Notes: generated from the sequence alone by a model not told the origin. Shown: positions 32,342-43,593, numbered from the stretch's first letter. The stretch: DNA of 64,000 bases from Theocolax elegans (GCA_026168455.1 CM047426.1:44782307-44846306); one strand, 5' to 3'. A program made the numbers and translations.

Positions 32342-32377
32342 GTGAATGTTATGTACGTATACGTACATAACATTCAC
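32342..32377. repeat. perfect 36-bp palindrome
   Basis: GTGAATGTTATGTACGTA followed at once by its exact reverse complement, with no loop. Confidence 0.95.
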
Positions 32378-33510
32378 CTAAAACTTATCTTTTTGAAAAT
32401 TGGGCAACATAAGTCCGTAGAAATATATATTTTAAAAGTTTCCCCAAAATTTCAAAGTGATTCATCAACCTGGCTCTGAAATATCCTGCGGCAAGTAAGC
32501 TAAAATCATTAAAAAAGCATTAATGAGATAAATGCATTTAAAGTTTCACTTATTAGATTTAAAGTTTTACTTATTTTATAATTCTAATACCATATTCTTC
32601 AGGTATCGTACAATTTGTATGTGTAATCTTAATAATATGTATATTTAATAGGTTTATAGTGACTTTTTTCTGGTTTTATTAATATAATACTCAGTATATT
32701 TTTTTAATATACATGTATTATCTAAAATAACAGAAAGTCAACTTCAAGAATCAGTTTCTTTATAAAAAGAGGAATAAAATTTTTTAAAACTAAAAGAATA
32801 CTTAGCTATTATTGAATATTAATACATGATTATTTTATATATAGTTTATGACTATTTTATATAATAATATTTATACTATGATTATTATATTATATTATAT
32901 GATTATAATTTTTATTCTAAGCATTAAATTTAATTAAAAGTATGTAAAGAATGGAGTAAAAACAAATACTGTTTGACAGTTCTGTACAATATCTCTTTCT
33001 CTCTCTCTCTCACATGACAAGTCTTCCATAAAATTATTGATTTTTCGGATTGCCTTGTCACGTGATAGAGAAAGAGAGAGGCATATATAGTGTTACAGCT
33101 GCTAATGGAAGTGTGCACCAGCCACACGTTTGTAGTTCAGTTTTAAGCTATTATAATATCAAGTAGAATTATATATTATATATATTATATTATACAATAT
33201 CTAAATAAAATAAGTAAAAAAAACTAGTGGTTTATAAAACTGCATGAACAAATTATATCAGATAAGTATTTGCATAACCTTAAATTTATATTTTGTTTAT
33301 GTCAAGAAATTGATTCTTTGTTTCTCCATTTCAGCATAACCAATGTGTCAACACTTAGATATACAATATTTGCAGAATACAGATAAAATTATAAATAAGT
33401 GTTTTGTTATGCTCAGTGTATTTGTGCTTGTGCGATATTATGTGGTTGAAGTTATTTTATGAGTACTTATTTGTGAAAGTGTTTCAAACCTCCAATATAA
33501 TTAGTATATT

Positions 33511-34258
33511 TCATGCCGTAAAGTACCACTCTCTATATTCTTTTGTTTCTTCTTCTGGTCGCAATTCACATGCTCTGCAAAAATATTGCTTTGGAGGAAC
33601 GTCAATTACTTTTTCATTCTCATGCAGTATCAACACCATGAAGAGAATTGAATCCTCGCTTCCTCCAAGAACCATCACCTGATACACTTATATGGCAATT
33701 CTGACTTGTTGAATCATATACTTGCTTGACAGTTGCTTTCATAGACTGTTTACCAACTTCTTTACAAACATTTTTTATCTCTGTATTAATAATGTCATAA
33801 TTACTGTGAGAAACTGGACTCGGCAAATCCATATTTCCACAAAAAGTAACTAAACCAGCATGCCCATGACCAAGAGTTCTCATTGTGTACACTAACGTCT
33901 ATTTATTTCATAAGCGTTACTTTTTTTCCAACTTTTCTACTTGAATCAATAACAAATACCTTAAAACAGTTTGTACATGTTATTGTTATTTTACTTCCCA
34001 AACCTCTCACATCAACTTCAGAAAATTTAACTGTACCATGACAATTCTGACAAACTAAAAATTCTTCTAATGTTGGGAAAAGTAGTGATATATCTATAAT
34101 TTTATTTTCTGTGCTACTTTCTTCAATGGTATCAGTTTTTAACTTTTTACTTGATCTGGATCAATGTTGATGGAAGTGCATCGTAGTTGGATTTTACTGA
34201 TGTTGATAATTTTTTTATGAGCAGATGTACCAGGTATTCTGTTACTTGAGTCTGGCAT
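33511..34258 (-). pseudogene. Mutator-like transposase, N-terminal part, disrupted
   Basis: ATG at 34258 (MPDSSNRIPGTSAHKK). A frameshift follows, then LEEFLVCQNCHGTVKFSEVD and ITITCTNCFKVFVID, a C-x2-C pair on each side. After another one-base loss the frame reads YTMRTLGHGHAGLVTFCGNM and CHISVSGDGSWRKRGFNSLH, which match the family signature of RxLGxGxxG followed by DGSWxxRG in insect Mutator-like transposases. Stops follow, then KVIDVPPKQYFCRACELRP. The catalytic C-terminal half is absent. The family call rests on recalled signatures, not on a search. Confidence 0.65.
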
Positions 34259-34968
34259 TTGTTTTACTGCTCGTTTTTTGTATAAGCTTATAATTAATTT
34301 CTTAAAACTAATAAAATTTAAAGTTAAAAATATACTTTTAATTTAAAATCCACTGAGTATTTACTAAAATAATGTAAATACTTTATCAATGCAGGCAATA
34401 TTTACTTCAAATAGAACTGTACGTATTTGTGCAGTATATTAGAGTAAAAAGAATCATTTATTTATTAACTATTAAATTTGAATCGTGTGGTAAAGTAGAT
34501 TTCTACTTTACCAAACTCTACGCTTGATAGTTGCTTCGTTTAATATACTTGTATGTAAACGTCGAAAACCTCGCAATTATTATTTTAGTTAAATTAAAAT
34601 AAAATGTCTTTTTTTGCAAAAATAATTTTAGAGAAATAATGTCTATTGATGCTTACTTTATTTCAATTATAACTTGCGAAAAAATTTTTTGTTTTTTTTT
34701 CAAATTTTGGGATAATGTTTTATGTAAGAAATACTTTAAAAAAAGTTAATAAAAAAAAAATCGATTTTTTGAGCAGTTAACCCAGGCTGGACCCCTTAAA
34801 AATTGGTATATCAACGTATTTCAATGCTTTGGATACGAAACAAATAGTGTTGCGTTTGATGAAACACATATTCATAGTGATTATTTGAACTATTTATTAC
34901 TATTAGTTTCTCGGCAGATCAACACATAGTTATTTTTTCTTGCGGAAGATTTTTTATTGATAATATTC

Positions 34969-35355
34969 TGTGACGGAAATCGCCACATAATCTATTCGCG
35001 GCGAATGAACTATTTAAAGTCATAATAATTGTAAGTCGTCGGAGCCTTTGTTATGTCAAGGCCAACCGACGATACTTGTTTACGTTAATTCGAATGTTCA
35101 ATTACGCGCGCGACAATACGTAGGGATGAGAGCGCGAGAGTGTGTGTGTGTTTCCCACTCTCGTCCCTTTTTCGGAAAATTAGGCGATCGCCTAGTTAGT
35201 AACGATCGATTATTGTGTTCCTGGTTATCGCGTGCTGCTCGTGAGTACCGAGGGTTCGCCCCACCCCTCTTCCGCATTAAGCTCTGTGAACGGTTGTTCC
35301 GGAGCAGGGCTAAGTGCGGAGACCCGGGTGGACACACGTGTGTTTCCGTGAGTTT

Positions 35356-35397
<42 letters not shown>

Positions 35398-36021
35398 AAA
35401 GACGGGGTCGTGCGCGAGTGTCACGCGGACCGCTAGGAGCTCGCCACGGCAAGGGCCGCCTTCACCGCCTTAACTACTGGTCGTATTCTCGTCGAGGAGG
35501 CCGACCATCACCGAGGTTCGGCTAGGCCATCCTCGAGGAGCGTCACCGGTAAGTCCTTTATTACTATCGTGACTTCTCCCTCCCCCCCCCCCGTGTGTGT
35601 GTATGTACATCGGGAGTGTGTTCGGGTACACCGGTACCCGAACAACGGATATTGGGGTTCTGTCAACCGCAGGCAAGGAACTCGATCCGGTTGACTCCCG
35701 ATATTTCCGCCCGCGCGAAACTATATTGTCGCGGCACGAGTTCTGTTTCTTTTGTTTTTATTTTACTTTTATACTTATTATTTTCTCCCCGCTCCCACCG
35801 ACTTTTCCTTAATTTAAGTTAAACCTTGTCGAGGCAAGGAGGATCGCCCGAATCCTCCACACGGTGCGTCCCAGCGAACTCGTGTTCCTGGCGACGGTCC
35901 CACAGTTCACGGTAATAAATAAATTAATTGTGTATGCAGTATTGGGCAACGTGGTCCAAAGATTATTTTTAATTAGTTAAATTTATTAATTACTACGGGT
36001 ACGCGAATACCACGTTATAAA
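34969..36021 (+). mobile_element. probable 5' LTR of an mdg1/412-type Gypsy element
   Basis: Starts TGTGACGGAAATCGCC and ends just before a tRNA-Arg primer site. The ~1.05-kb interval is GC-richer than its flanks and holds a (GT)n run (35357-35395), a C run and AATAAATAAATTAATTG near its end. Nothing but ~80 bp of leader follows, so no gag or pol remains. The left border is chosen from the TGTGACGG start and is less certain than the right. Confidence 0.65.
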
Positions 36022-36039
36022 TGGCGACCGTGACAGGAC
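36022..36039 (+). promoter_or_regulatory. tRNA-Arg primer-binding site
   Basis: TGGCGACCGTGACAGGAC is complementary to the 3' end of insect tRNA-Arg(UCG) plus CCA over 18 nt. Arg-tRNA priming is known for mdg1/412 elements. Confidence 0.8.
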
Positions 36040-37865
36040 GTACGGTTTTGTTCTCACCGATTTTAAATTATTAAAGTTTGTCGAAAAATTGCGAAATTCG
36101 TGAGCGGGTTGAGGTTCGAAAGAGAGAGAGATTTAATTTGAAAAAGGTTTACTATACCCAGGAAGAAAATCAACCATAGGGCTAAAGCATATATAATACA
36201 AATAAAACTATAAATACATGTGTAAGAGATAAGTGCTAACCTTAATACAATTTTATAAAATTTAAACAATATTTGTACCAATCAATTTTACAGTTTCGCA
36301 TATAATTATAATCTAAGTAGTCTAAGTAATCTATGTACGCTTATAAATTAAGTAAAGTCTTAAATCTAATAGAGATTAAATACTAACAGAATATTTAAGT
36401 GATTAACAAATTAATATTGAATAACTCATTATATCACAATGGATAATCACAATTCCCATTCAATAAATAAGAGAATAGGCGATTTTTGAATACAAACAAC
36501 GAAGTGCTTAACTTATGTTCAGAAGGGAGACTATCCCACAGATCCATAGCTTGGATCGTAAAGGATTGTTTTCAAATCAGGTTTTTTTATTAATCAGTTG
36601 AAACACTAACAACCCCATAAAGTAGGAACGGCGATTGCTCACTGACATCTACTCCAAATTATTATGAAAAACTTCAAGCTTTGCGTCTTTTCTAAGTTGA
36701 AAGATGTATCGAACACAAACATTCATAAGGCGTTGAAGTTTAATATTCAGATAATCAGGAAATATCACAATAAACAAGACAATAATAATCAGAATACGGA
36801 AGAATCAGGGCATTAACTAATTTGTTTTTCATGCTAATTGACAAGAAATTACCACGATTTCGCAATTTATGCAGAACACCATGAACCCTAGAGACTAGCC
36901 CTGAAATATGAGTATTCCATTGTAAGGTATCATTATATGTTACACCAAGATTTTTCACAGAACTGATTAAATCAATACTTTGTCCATCTATCAATATATG
37001 TGGCAAAAGATCTCTATTTATAACACGCTGTTGCTGAACAGCTCCAACAAGCATAGCCTTAGTTTCATTAAAGATTATTTCGAGGCCATGTTCGCGTGCC
37101 CAATGTACCACTTTACTTCCATCACTTGATAATTTTTCAATACCTATATTACATTCATGTGGGGAACATTGTATATACATTTGAAGGTCATCAGCAAATA
37201 ACATACCATTGAAATTCAGAAAATGAACCACTCTCATCTACGACGGCTTGCGAGCGGCCAGATAGATATAAATGAAACTAGTCGATCGAATCATTTGAAA
37301 AATTCAGTTGTTTAAGTGTCTTTAGCAGGACATAATAACTAATCGTGTTAAATGCTTTTCTAAAATCAGACAATAACATAATGGTTACCATACCTCCATC
37401 AATACCTACATGTATATCATCAGTAGTCTTAATTAATGCTAATTGTTTTCTAAAATGCTTACGGAAACCAGATTGAAAAGATGATAAAAGATTATTTGTC
37501 TCCAAATGATCAGTAACTTGTTGAGAGACCAATTTATCAAAAACCTTCGCAAAATGAGGTAGATTGGCTATTGGTCTCGTGTAAGATGGAGTTAAAGGTT
37601 TCAAGATTTTGCTTAACGGAATTATAATTGCCCTCTTCCACAAAATAGGGTATTTATTTGCAGAAAATGATAGATTAAATAGCTCTGTGAGAACTGGTAT
37701 TAAACAGGAGAATACTTCCTTTAAATAAAATAACGATAAGTCATCAGAGCTTCGGTCCTTGGATTTAGGTAAACATGTTGATATGGCAATTGCAACCTGC
37801 TCACACGTAACAGGCTGGAATGAAAAAGAAGGAATATTCAACAACATAGGTAGTGATTTAATATG

Positions 37866-39299
37866 GGTGATTCTCATCGAAAGTTCAAACTTAGGTAAGC
37901 AACGTATATCTCTTTTAATAATAACAGTTAAGGTAATATAAAAATGGTAATTTATTTGTTTTTTACAGCCAAATAACTTACCTGCATAACATTTTTCAAT
38001 ATTGCATTATTTATTTATTTTTTAAATAAATAATCAAAATGTAACGTCTCCTGGCTGTAAATTTTTTTCCATGATTTTAATGGTGCAATATATACGATTG
38101 TATCAACTTTTAATCAATGTACAAATGGCATTAGTTTGTAGTTGCCATATGCGCATTTCATAAAAAATTTTGTAGACGGTTCATTTTTATTTTGAGCTTA
38201 TTACACGGATTTATGTACTTCGGACATTTTTTCGTAAAACTAAAGACTTTTTCAAAATTAGATTAAAGTTAATCTTATTCTGCTTCGAATTAATTGCGTT
38301 TTCTTAGAAGTTGTTTATTTTGGTTGTTATTATAATGTAGAATCAAAATATTAACGATAACATTATTAAATATAATAGTTATATCAAATGAAATATAAAG
38401 TATGGCCGCGTATACTTTTTATTGTAATTCCCATGGCATGCTTTTTCTTTTAATGTAATAGTAGCTTCTTATTAAATTATATGCGGTAATTTTATACTCA
38501 TGTAGTAGTTTTATATATATATTGGTAGTTTCCACGTACACCTTTTTACAGGTTTTTACGTATCCCCTACATCTTTATTCCATTTCCAATTTTACCCCCT
38601 CTTTACCCCACCTTCTCGCATTCGCCCGGGGTTATGCCCGTGGAGAGAGGGAAAACCTGTGGCCAAACCCGTTGGGATAAATGCCATTTAGGAAAACCTC
38701 CTCCGAGAAGGGCGGTGTATTCGAGAACAATTCTGTTTGGGTGGCAAGGTCACATTGCGTAGACTTTAACACCGAAACCAAATGCCTCACACCTCCCGCT
38801 CACGTTGTGGAATGTGAAAAAACACCTAACCGATCATTTAAGCTAAGCCCGAGAACGGTCACCCATCCAAGTGCCAACCGCGCTCGGTGCTGCTTAACTT
38901 TCATGACCGGCCGAGGTGCGCTTCCGCCACTCCGCCACCGTGTCGGTCATGTAGTAGTTTATTACGTGATTATTCTGAATTGTCTATTTTGTAGTAAAAG
39001 TCTGGAAAAATAAAAATATTGTCATGTAATTCCCCTGGCATGTGAAATTCCCCTGTCACTTTCATTATAAATAATCTTTATTATTCTTTCCCTAAAAAAT
39101 AACATAAAATTAATTACTTTGTAACTACTTAGATATAATTTTTTATATATAACTTTTCTTTGAATCCTGCATGCCCACGCTATATATACCTTCTATAACT
39201 TAGTACAAACATATTACATGTGATGGAAATGAAAAATTAAACTATTTTTTAAAATCTTAATCGACTGTCGAAATTTGAACTTTAGATGAGAATCACCCA
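37866..39299. mobile_element. 1.43-kb TIR element with ATAT duplication
   Basis: The left end GGGTGATTCTCATCGAAAG with TTCAAA is matched at the right by TTTGAACTTTAGATGAGAA with TCACCC. ATAT flanks both ends, and dropping one ATAT restores the LINE C reading frame across the site. No transposase was seen inside; it carries the 5S-derived SINE at 38512-38946. Superfamily unassigned. Confidence 0.8.
38512..38946 (-). mobile_element. 5S rRNA-derived SINE (SINE3-like), 435 bp
   Basis: The 14-bp target duplication TCATGTAGTAGTTT lies at 38498-38511 and 38947-38960. On the minus strand the head holds GAAAGTTAAGCAGCACCGAG, CGCGGTTGGCACTTGG and ATGGGTGACCG, matching the A box, intermediate element and C box of 5S rRNA genes. 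Just upstream is GTGGCGGAGTGGCGGAAGC, which fits a tRNA A box (TGGCNNAGTGG). A ~300-bp unrelated body follows and ends in a short (AT)n tail. SINEs with 5S heads are known in animals. The tRNA-like lead may be chance or a chimeric promoter. Confidence 0.85.
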
Positions 39300-39386
39300 T
39301 ATCATTTAATAATTCCACAGAACAACATGGATTACAACTAGCAACCGTAGAATAATGATGAGACAATTCATGCACCGAAAATATCT

Positions 39387-39534
39387 TTAACCTTTAGACT
39401 GCCCGCGTGGCTCATATATGAGCCACCTGTGACCTTGACAACTACTCTAGAGATATGAGGTGTTCTTATGTATAAATTTTGCACATCAAAAATATCAATT
39501 TATAAGGCAAAAATGCCGGCAGTCTAAAGGTTAA
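39387..39534. mobile_element. TTAA MITE with 20-bp subterminal palindrome
   Basis: 13-bp perfect termini CCTTTAGACTGCC and GGCAGTCTAAAGG between TTAA duplications (39387-39390 and 39531-39534). The palindrome GTGGCTCATATATGAGCCAC is at 39407-39426. It has a piggyBac-like TTAA target and no coding capacity. Confidence 0.9.
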
Positions 39535-39552
39535 AGGAGACTCAAAGATTCC

Positions 39553-39795
39553 TTAACCTTATTTAGAGGACGGGATGGCCCCTATACGGGCCATGCCCAT
39601 GATCGACCCTTTACATGTGTTAGTTTTGAGATATGAGACATCACAAAAACTCGATTTCTATAGAAAAGTGAGAGAAAACAGTAAACCCAAATCCCGTCCT
39701 CTAAAGATTAAAAGTGATCCCATGTTTTTAGACATTAATTTTATTGAAAAAAGAAGCTTTTTTGAACTAGAAAATTCCCGTCCTTTAAAGGTTAA
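39553..39795. mobile_element. TTAA MITE with imperfect subterminal palindrome
   Basis: TTAA at 39553-39556 and 39792-39795. The left end CCTTATTTAGAGGACGGGA is answered at 39777-39791 (CCCGTCCTTTAAAGG) and also internally at 39694-39714 (ATCCCGTCCTCTAAAGATTA). ATGGCCCCTATACGGGCCAT at 39575-39594 is palindromic at 18 of 20 bases. It interrupts LINE C ORF2. Confidence 0.8.
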
Positions 39796-40945
39796 CCAAT
39801 CCTATCTTCCGCATAAATCTCCGACATTCGGACTGATTTGAGGCATTAGACAACAATTGATCATAGTATTCATCTCGCGCTTCTTTTATTTCTTTTTTTA
39901 TTAATTTACGCAAAGTCTTATATTCACGCATTAGTACTGGATCTTGGTGCCGTTTAGCAACTTTATGTAAGCGATTACATTCTTTACATCTACTCTTGTG
40001 ATAATAATTCATCCAAGGGGCTAAGCGTGTATAAATTGGTCGATATACAATAGGAGCCTGTAAGTCCAGGTTAATAGGAAGAGTATTGGATAAGTTAACA
40101 CAATTATCATCAGCTGAAAGAGGTGAATCTGAATTTGCTCGCATTAAATTTACATCATTAGCAATTGAACGAGAGACATCTGAGGCTGAAAAACGTTTAA
40201 AATTACGAAAAGCATGCATGGCAATCCTAGTCTGTTTTGATGGAAGACAATAATCAATAATTATATAGTCATGCCCGTTAATAAATGGACTACCTGATTG
40301 CATTTTATTCTTGATTTTAGCCTCGGAGTCGACTATAAAGACATCTAGCCATGTATCGCAATTCTCTCGATGATGAGTGACATTATAAGGTACTAAGTAA
40401 TAAAAGTGCTCTTCAATTAATTCGCGTAAATGTGAACTATAATAATCATTCAACAAAAGGTTGGAATTCAAATCACCGGTAATAATAATGTTGCTATAGC
40501 GAGGAGCATGTTCCTGCAAATTACGAAAGAAATTTGCCAAGACATGGCCCTTAGGACGTCGATATACAATGGCTAAAAGTATTTTAGTATTTCCAACTAG
40601 TATATCTAATAATAAATACTCCGTCTCATTAATATTTTTAATTTGAGGCGCTTCGATTATCCTAAAAGAGATCCCATTCCTTAAGTAACACGCAACACCA
40701 CCTCCCTGTATATATTGACGTTTACCAGTGTTGGAAGCCAATCCCCGATCATTTCGTACTAACGTATAATTTTCTAATTTATAAATAGAATCAGGACGAT
40801 TTGGGGTTAGCCAAGATTCTGTCACAGCAAGAATGTCCAAATTCTGTGAAGAAATTAGTGATTCGACCTCTGACATGGTACTCAAGCACCCTTATAGCCA
40901 CCCTTACAGTATTGGGGGACTCAACCTGAGCTAGACGAATATCAG

Positions 40946-42019
40946 TCACTTCAATAATCTATTCAAATCAGCCTCAGTTGTAATCCGAATTCGATCGGAT
41001 TTGTCGTCCTTACAAACATAAAGAATACTATCTCTAGTCCAGATATATTTGTACTTGAGGGGTTCAAGCTTGTGTTTAGCCAATACACGTAATTCATGTA
41101 TGGCAAGGGGCAACATCTCATACATATTGATAAGTTTCGAAGAATAATTACCAGTATCCGCGACCAAATTACCATATGTAATATTACCAAATTTGCGCTT
41201 GACTTCAAGAATATAATTTTGAACCGCAGAAGATTTAAGACGTAAGATGGAAGACTTGGTGGTAGAAGAGTCAAAAGATGAACTATTGACGGCTGCCACC
41301 CTTTAACCGATTGAAACATTTCTTGAAGGGAACGAATGAACATCCAAAATATCTAAACACATATGATTCAATTTAAACACACGCAAAATACCCTTAGCTA
41401 AATCAATGTTTGAGGTAGTACAAGAAACAGGAATACCTGTAATTTTAATCTGAGTATTGGGGAATGCTCTATTGAACATATCCTTAAGTTCGCCTACCTC
41501 AGTTTTTATTTCAACATTCTCACGTTCTAGAGTCGTTATTCGTCGATTTTGGGTTTGAAAAATTTCTTTCATGTCATCTAGTTTAGCATTTATTGACGCT
41601 GTACTTTCTTTATTACAATTAAAAAGAAAGGCCATTTGTTGAGATGAAGTCATCGCTTCCCAATTTTCGGGTAACATCATTTTGCTAGTCTCTGTGGTTA
41701 TAAGATAAGTATCGATAAAACTTTGTTCCGAATCGAGCGAATGCTCAGCAATTAAATCACGCGCTGAGTCGACAGCAGAATGACGGGCATTAGATGATAA
41801 AACGTTAGTTGCTTTAATTTTCAAAACGTTTAAATAAGATTGTTTATCAACAGTATTGCCAAGCTTTGAATAACAACAAATATCATTCGATTTTTTTTCT
41901 AAAAAATAAACGACATGATGAAAAGCTTTGCCACATTTGTCACAAGCCTTCAACACAGTTTGGACAGGTTTTGCACAACGTCTACATTTAATAATGCTAG
42001 ATTTGACTTTTCTATGCAT
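40946..42019 (-). pseudogene. LINE C ORF1 with zinc-binding N-terminus, frameshifted
   Basis: Starts MHRKVKSSIIKCRRCAKPVQ at 42019. CRRC and CDKC with a following HH form a PHD-like zinc site, with the final Cys of the usual HxxC missing (HHVVY). Then come LPENWEAMTSSQQMAFLFN, a coiled coil (TQNRRITTLERENVEIKTE), and an RRM-like segment IKITGIPVSCTTSNIDLAKG. A frameshift at ~41300 leads to LKSSAVQNYILEVKRKFGN and KYIWTRDSILYVCKDDKSD, ending at 40946. ORF2 follows within ~60 nt. Confidence 0.87.
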
Positions 42020-43153
42020 TTAGACAATTTTAAAATATAGCTTAAACATAGCCCAAAGAAGCACAAAACAGAAAGCACAAAACAATAATAAATAAGATTA
42101 AAAATAAACATAAACAAAATTTCAAATAAAGAATTTAGATAGGCGTACTCAAAAACAAACAAACAACTTCACGTAATATAAAACGCAAAATTGAATATAA
42201 AATTATAAGACTATAAGCAATATATTAATGCTAGATCAAGCGCATTAATTGTTTAGCCATTGAACACTAACACTAAACCTACTCTATGACAACCAATTTC
42301 ACTGTCTCAATTACAACCTTACAATTTTTGTAAAAACTAACATATAAAAATATATAGTATACGTAAACGGCGAATAATATAAATAGCAACAGTAAAGGAG
42401 AACAGAAAAATTAGGTGGTTGGCACTTTCACAAACAATTAAAAATATTTCATCGTTTAGCGCTTAAAAATAACAGATTAGTCAGTCTTTCTTTTCCAAAG
42501 TTAATACATAGCAGAGTCAAAACAATAACACTCAATGAAGAAGCTAAGAGCATATACGTTAGATAAATAACTAACCGTGGCGAAATCTAGAGGACAAATA
42601 AAAATTTATACTAAGTAGCGCGATAATTATTTACATCAATACAACAACCTAAATTACCGAATGTAGGTAATACATACGCCACGTGTAGCCTTTGTAATAA
42701 TTAAATAACATAACTTCAAAGGACGATGCCCTCACTCTCCTCACAAAAGAAAATAATGAAACGTGCACATATCTCGAATTTTATATCCTGTATTGCTGGA
42801 AATCACTCAGTCACAATTTTGCATTTATCACATATCACAAAAAAGAGAGCGAGAGAAGTAATGCCATCATGTCGTCGGTCGATGAGAACTCGCACAGTAG
42901 TCTCCCGCAATAATTTTCTTAGGAACACGTCTAGCAAAAAACCACTACCAACTTCAAGATGTCAACATGTAAACATGCAGTTCCCGCATCCAACCTCGCT
43001 TTCCACCATTTATAGAAATTTATGCTGCAGGGCGGCTTGCATAAGGTTACTTGCAAGTTTCTATAAAAAAAAAGGCGTAGGCAAAATGCGGCAGCAAAAA
43101 ATTCTCAGAAGTAATCAGTGCATAGATAAGAACGTCTGGTTTGTACTTACAAA
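42020..43153 (-). other. LINE C 5' UTR
   Basis: About 1.1 kb with no credible frame. Its outermost ~130 bp (GCTTGCATAAGG, then GCGGCAGCAAAAAATTCTC and CGTCTGGTTTGTACTTAC on the plus strand) is similar to the outer 5' UTR of LINE D at 59930-60045. This fixes a common 5' end. Confidence 0.75.
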
Positions 43154-43159
43154 GAGAAA

Positions 43160-43525
43160 GAGAGAATAGAATATAGAATAGAATATACTTTATTAGGCGA
43201 CAAAGGGCTCGTGGCCCTAGCTAGCCGCAACCAGAATTTTACATATAACGTATAATATATAACATAAGTGTTTCAGAGGTCATAATATAAAATAAAAGAA
43301 TATAAACTATATGAATAATTATAAGTGTAAGTAAATATATAAATATATAAAAACATATAAAAACATAAAAACAGACTGGATAAAATTAACTTAATAGAGG
43401 TCTTATTATGTGTACATAATTAAGTCCACGCAGGTGAAATGCACGAAATACAATATGTACAATAATTGAGGGGCACTTCAATGTGTAGACTGTATGTGTG
43501 CTAACAATTTTATTTTAAAAGTCGG
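43160..43525 (-). mobile_element. LINE 3' UTR fragment with (TATTC)n tail
   Basis: On the minus strand it ends GGGCCACGAGCCCTTTG, TCGCCTAATAAAGTATAT and (TCTAT/TCTATTC)n, beside LINE C. The hairpin plus AATAAA plus short-repeat layout resembles the other LINEs, but the family is different. The other end runs into GA satellite at 43526. Confidence 0.65.
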
Positions 43526-43527
43526 AG

Positions 43528-43593
<66 letters not shown>

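Larger units (their letters stand above)
31969..34799 (-). mobile_element. 2.83-kb Mutator-like DNA transposon, decayed
   Basis: TTAAGGGGTCAAGCC with TGGGTTAA (31969-31991) is answered by TTAACCCA with GGCTGGACCCCTTAA (34777-34799). These 23-bp inverted ends are bounded by TTAA. The minus strand carries a broken transposase (33511-34258). A perfect 36-bp palindrome lies at 32342-32377. TTAA ends are unusual for a Mutator-like transposase. Confidence 0.7.
36755..40885 (-). pseudogene. LINE C ORF2 (endonuclease-RT), disrupted
   Basis: The endonuclease runs from 40885: SSQNLDILAVTESWLTPNRP, GGVACYLRNGIS, VYRRPKGHVLANFF, GDLNSNLLLNDYYSSHLREL, CDTWLDVFIVDSEAKIK, NGHDYIIIDY. The linker is interrupted by three transposons. 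The RT resumes at 37877 (LPKSKDRSSDDLSLFYLKEV, YTRPIANLPHFAKVFDKLV, FRKHFRKQLALIKTTDD, LLSDFRKAFNTISYYVLL). About 40 residues including the GVPQG block are deleted near 37240, and the frame resumes GMLFADDLQMYIQ. Further lesions are a 1-nt loss near 39540 and a stop after NFSNDSID. Confidence 0.9.
36118..43153 (-). mobile_element. LINE C, full length, interrupted by three DNA elements
   Basis: On the minus strand the 5' end lies at ~43150 in GA/TC-rich sequence with GTAAGT at 43145-43150 (reverse complement). ORF1 is 42019-40946 and ORF2 runs from 40885 to ~36755. The 3' end (CCTATGGTTGATTTTC, CTTCCTGGGTATAG, CAAATTAAATC) meets (TC)n at ~36119-36131. Insertions are 39553-39795, 39387-39534 and 37866-39299. 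Removing each with one target copy rejoins the ORF2 coding match. Confidence 0.88.

Noticed and set aside
33404..33682. 92-codon plus-strand frame
   Set aside because: It is largely antisense to the Mutator-like transposase remnant.
35357..35395. Promoter based on the (GT)n run
   Set aside because: A simple repeat alone is not evidence. Only its place inside an LTR-like unit is reported.
35048..35676. Overlapping frames of 68-141 codons on both strands
   Set aside because: They run through a (GT)n tract and C runs in an LTR-like segment, with no recognisable domain.
38880..38946. 5S rRNA gene or pseudogene
   Set aside because: Only the internal promoter region matches. The 5' third is different, and the unit has a long target duplication, so a SINE fits better.
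42726..43169. 147-codon plus-strand frame in the LINE C 5' UTR
   Set aside because: It is antisense to the element, shares no motif, and the homologous part of LINE D is not open in the same way.
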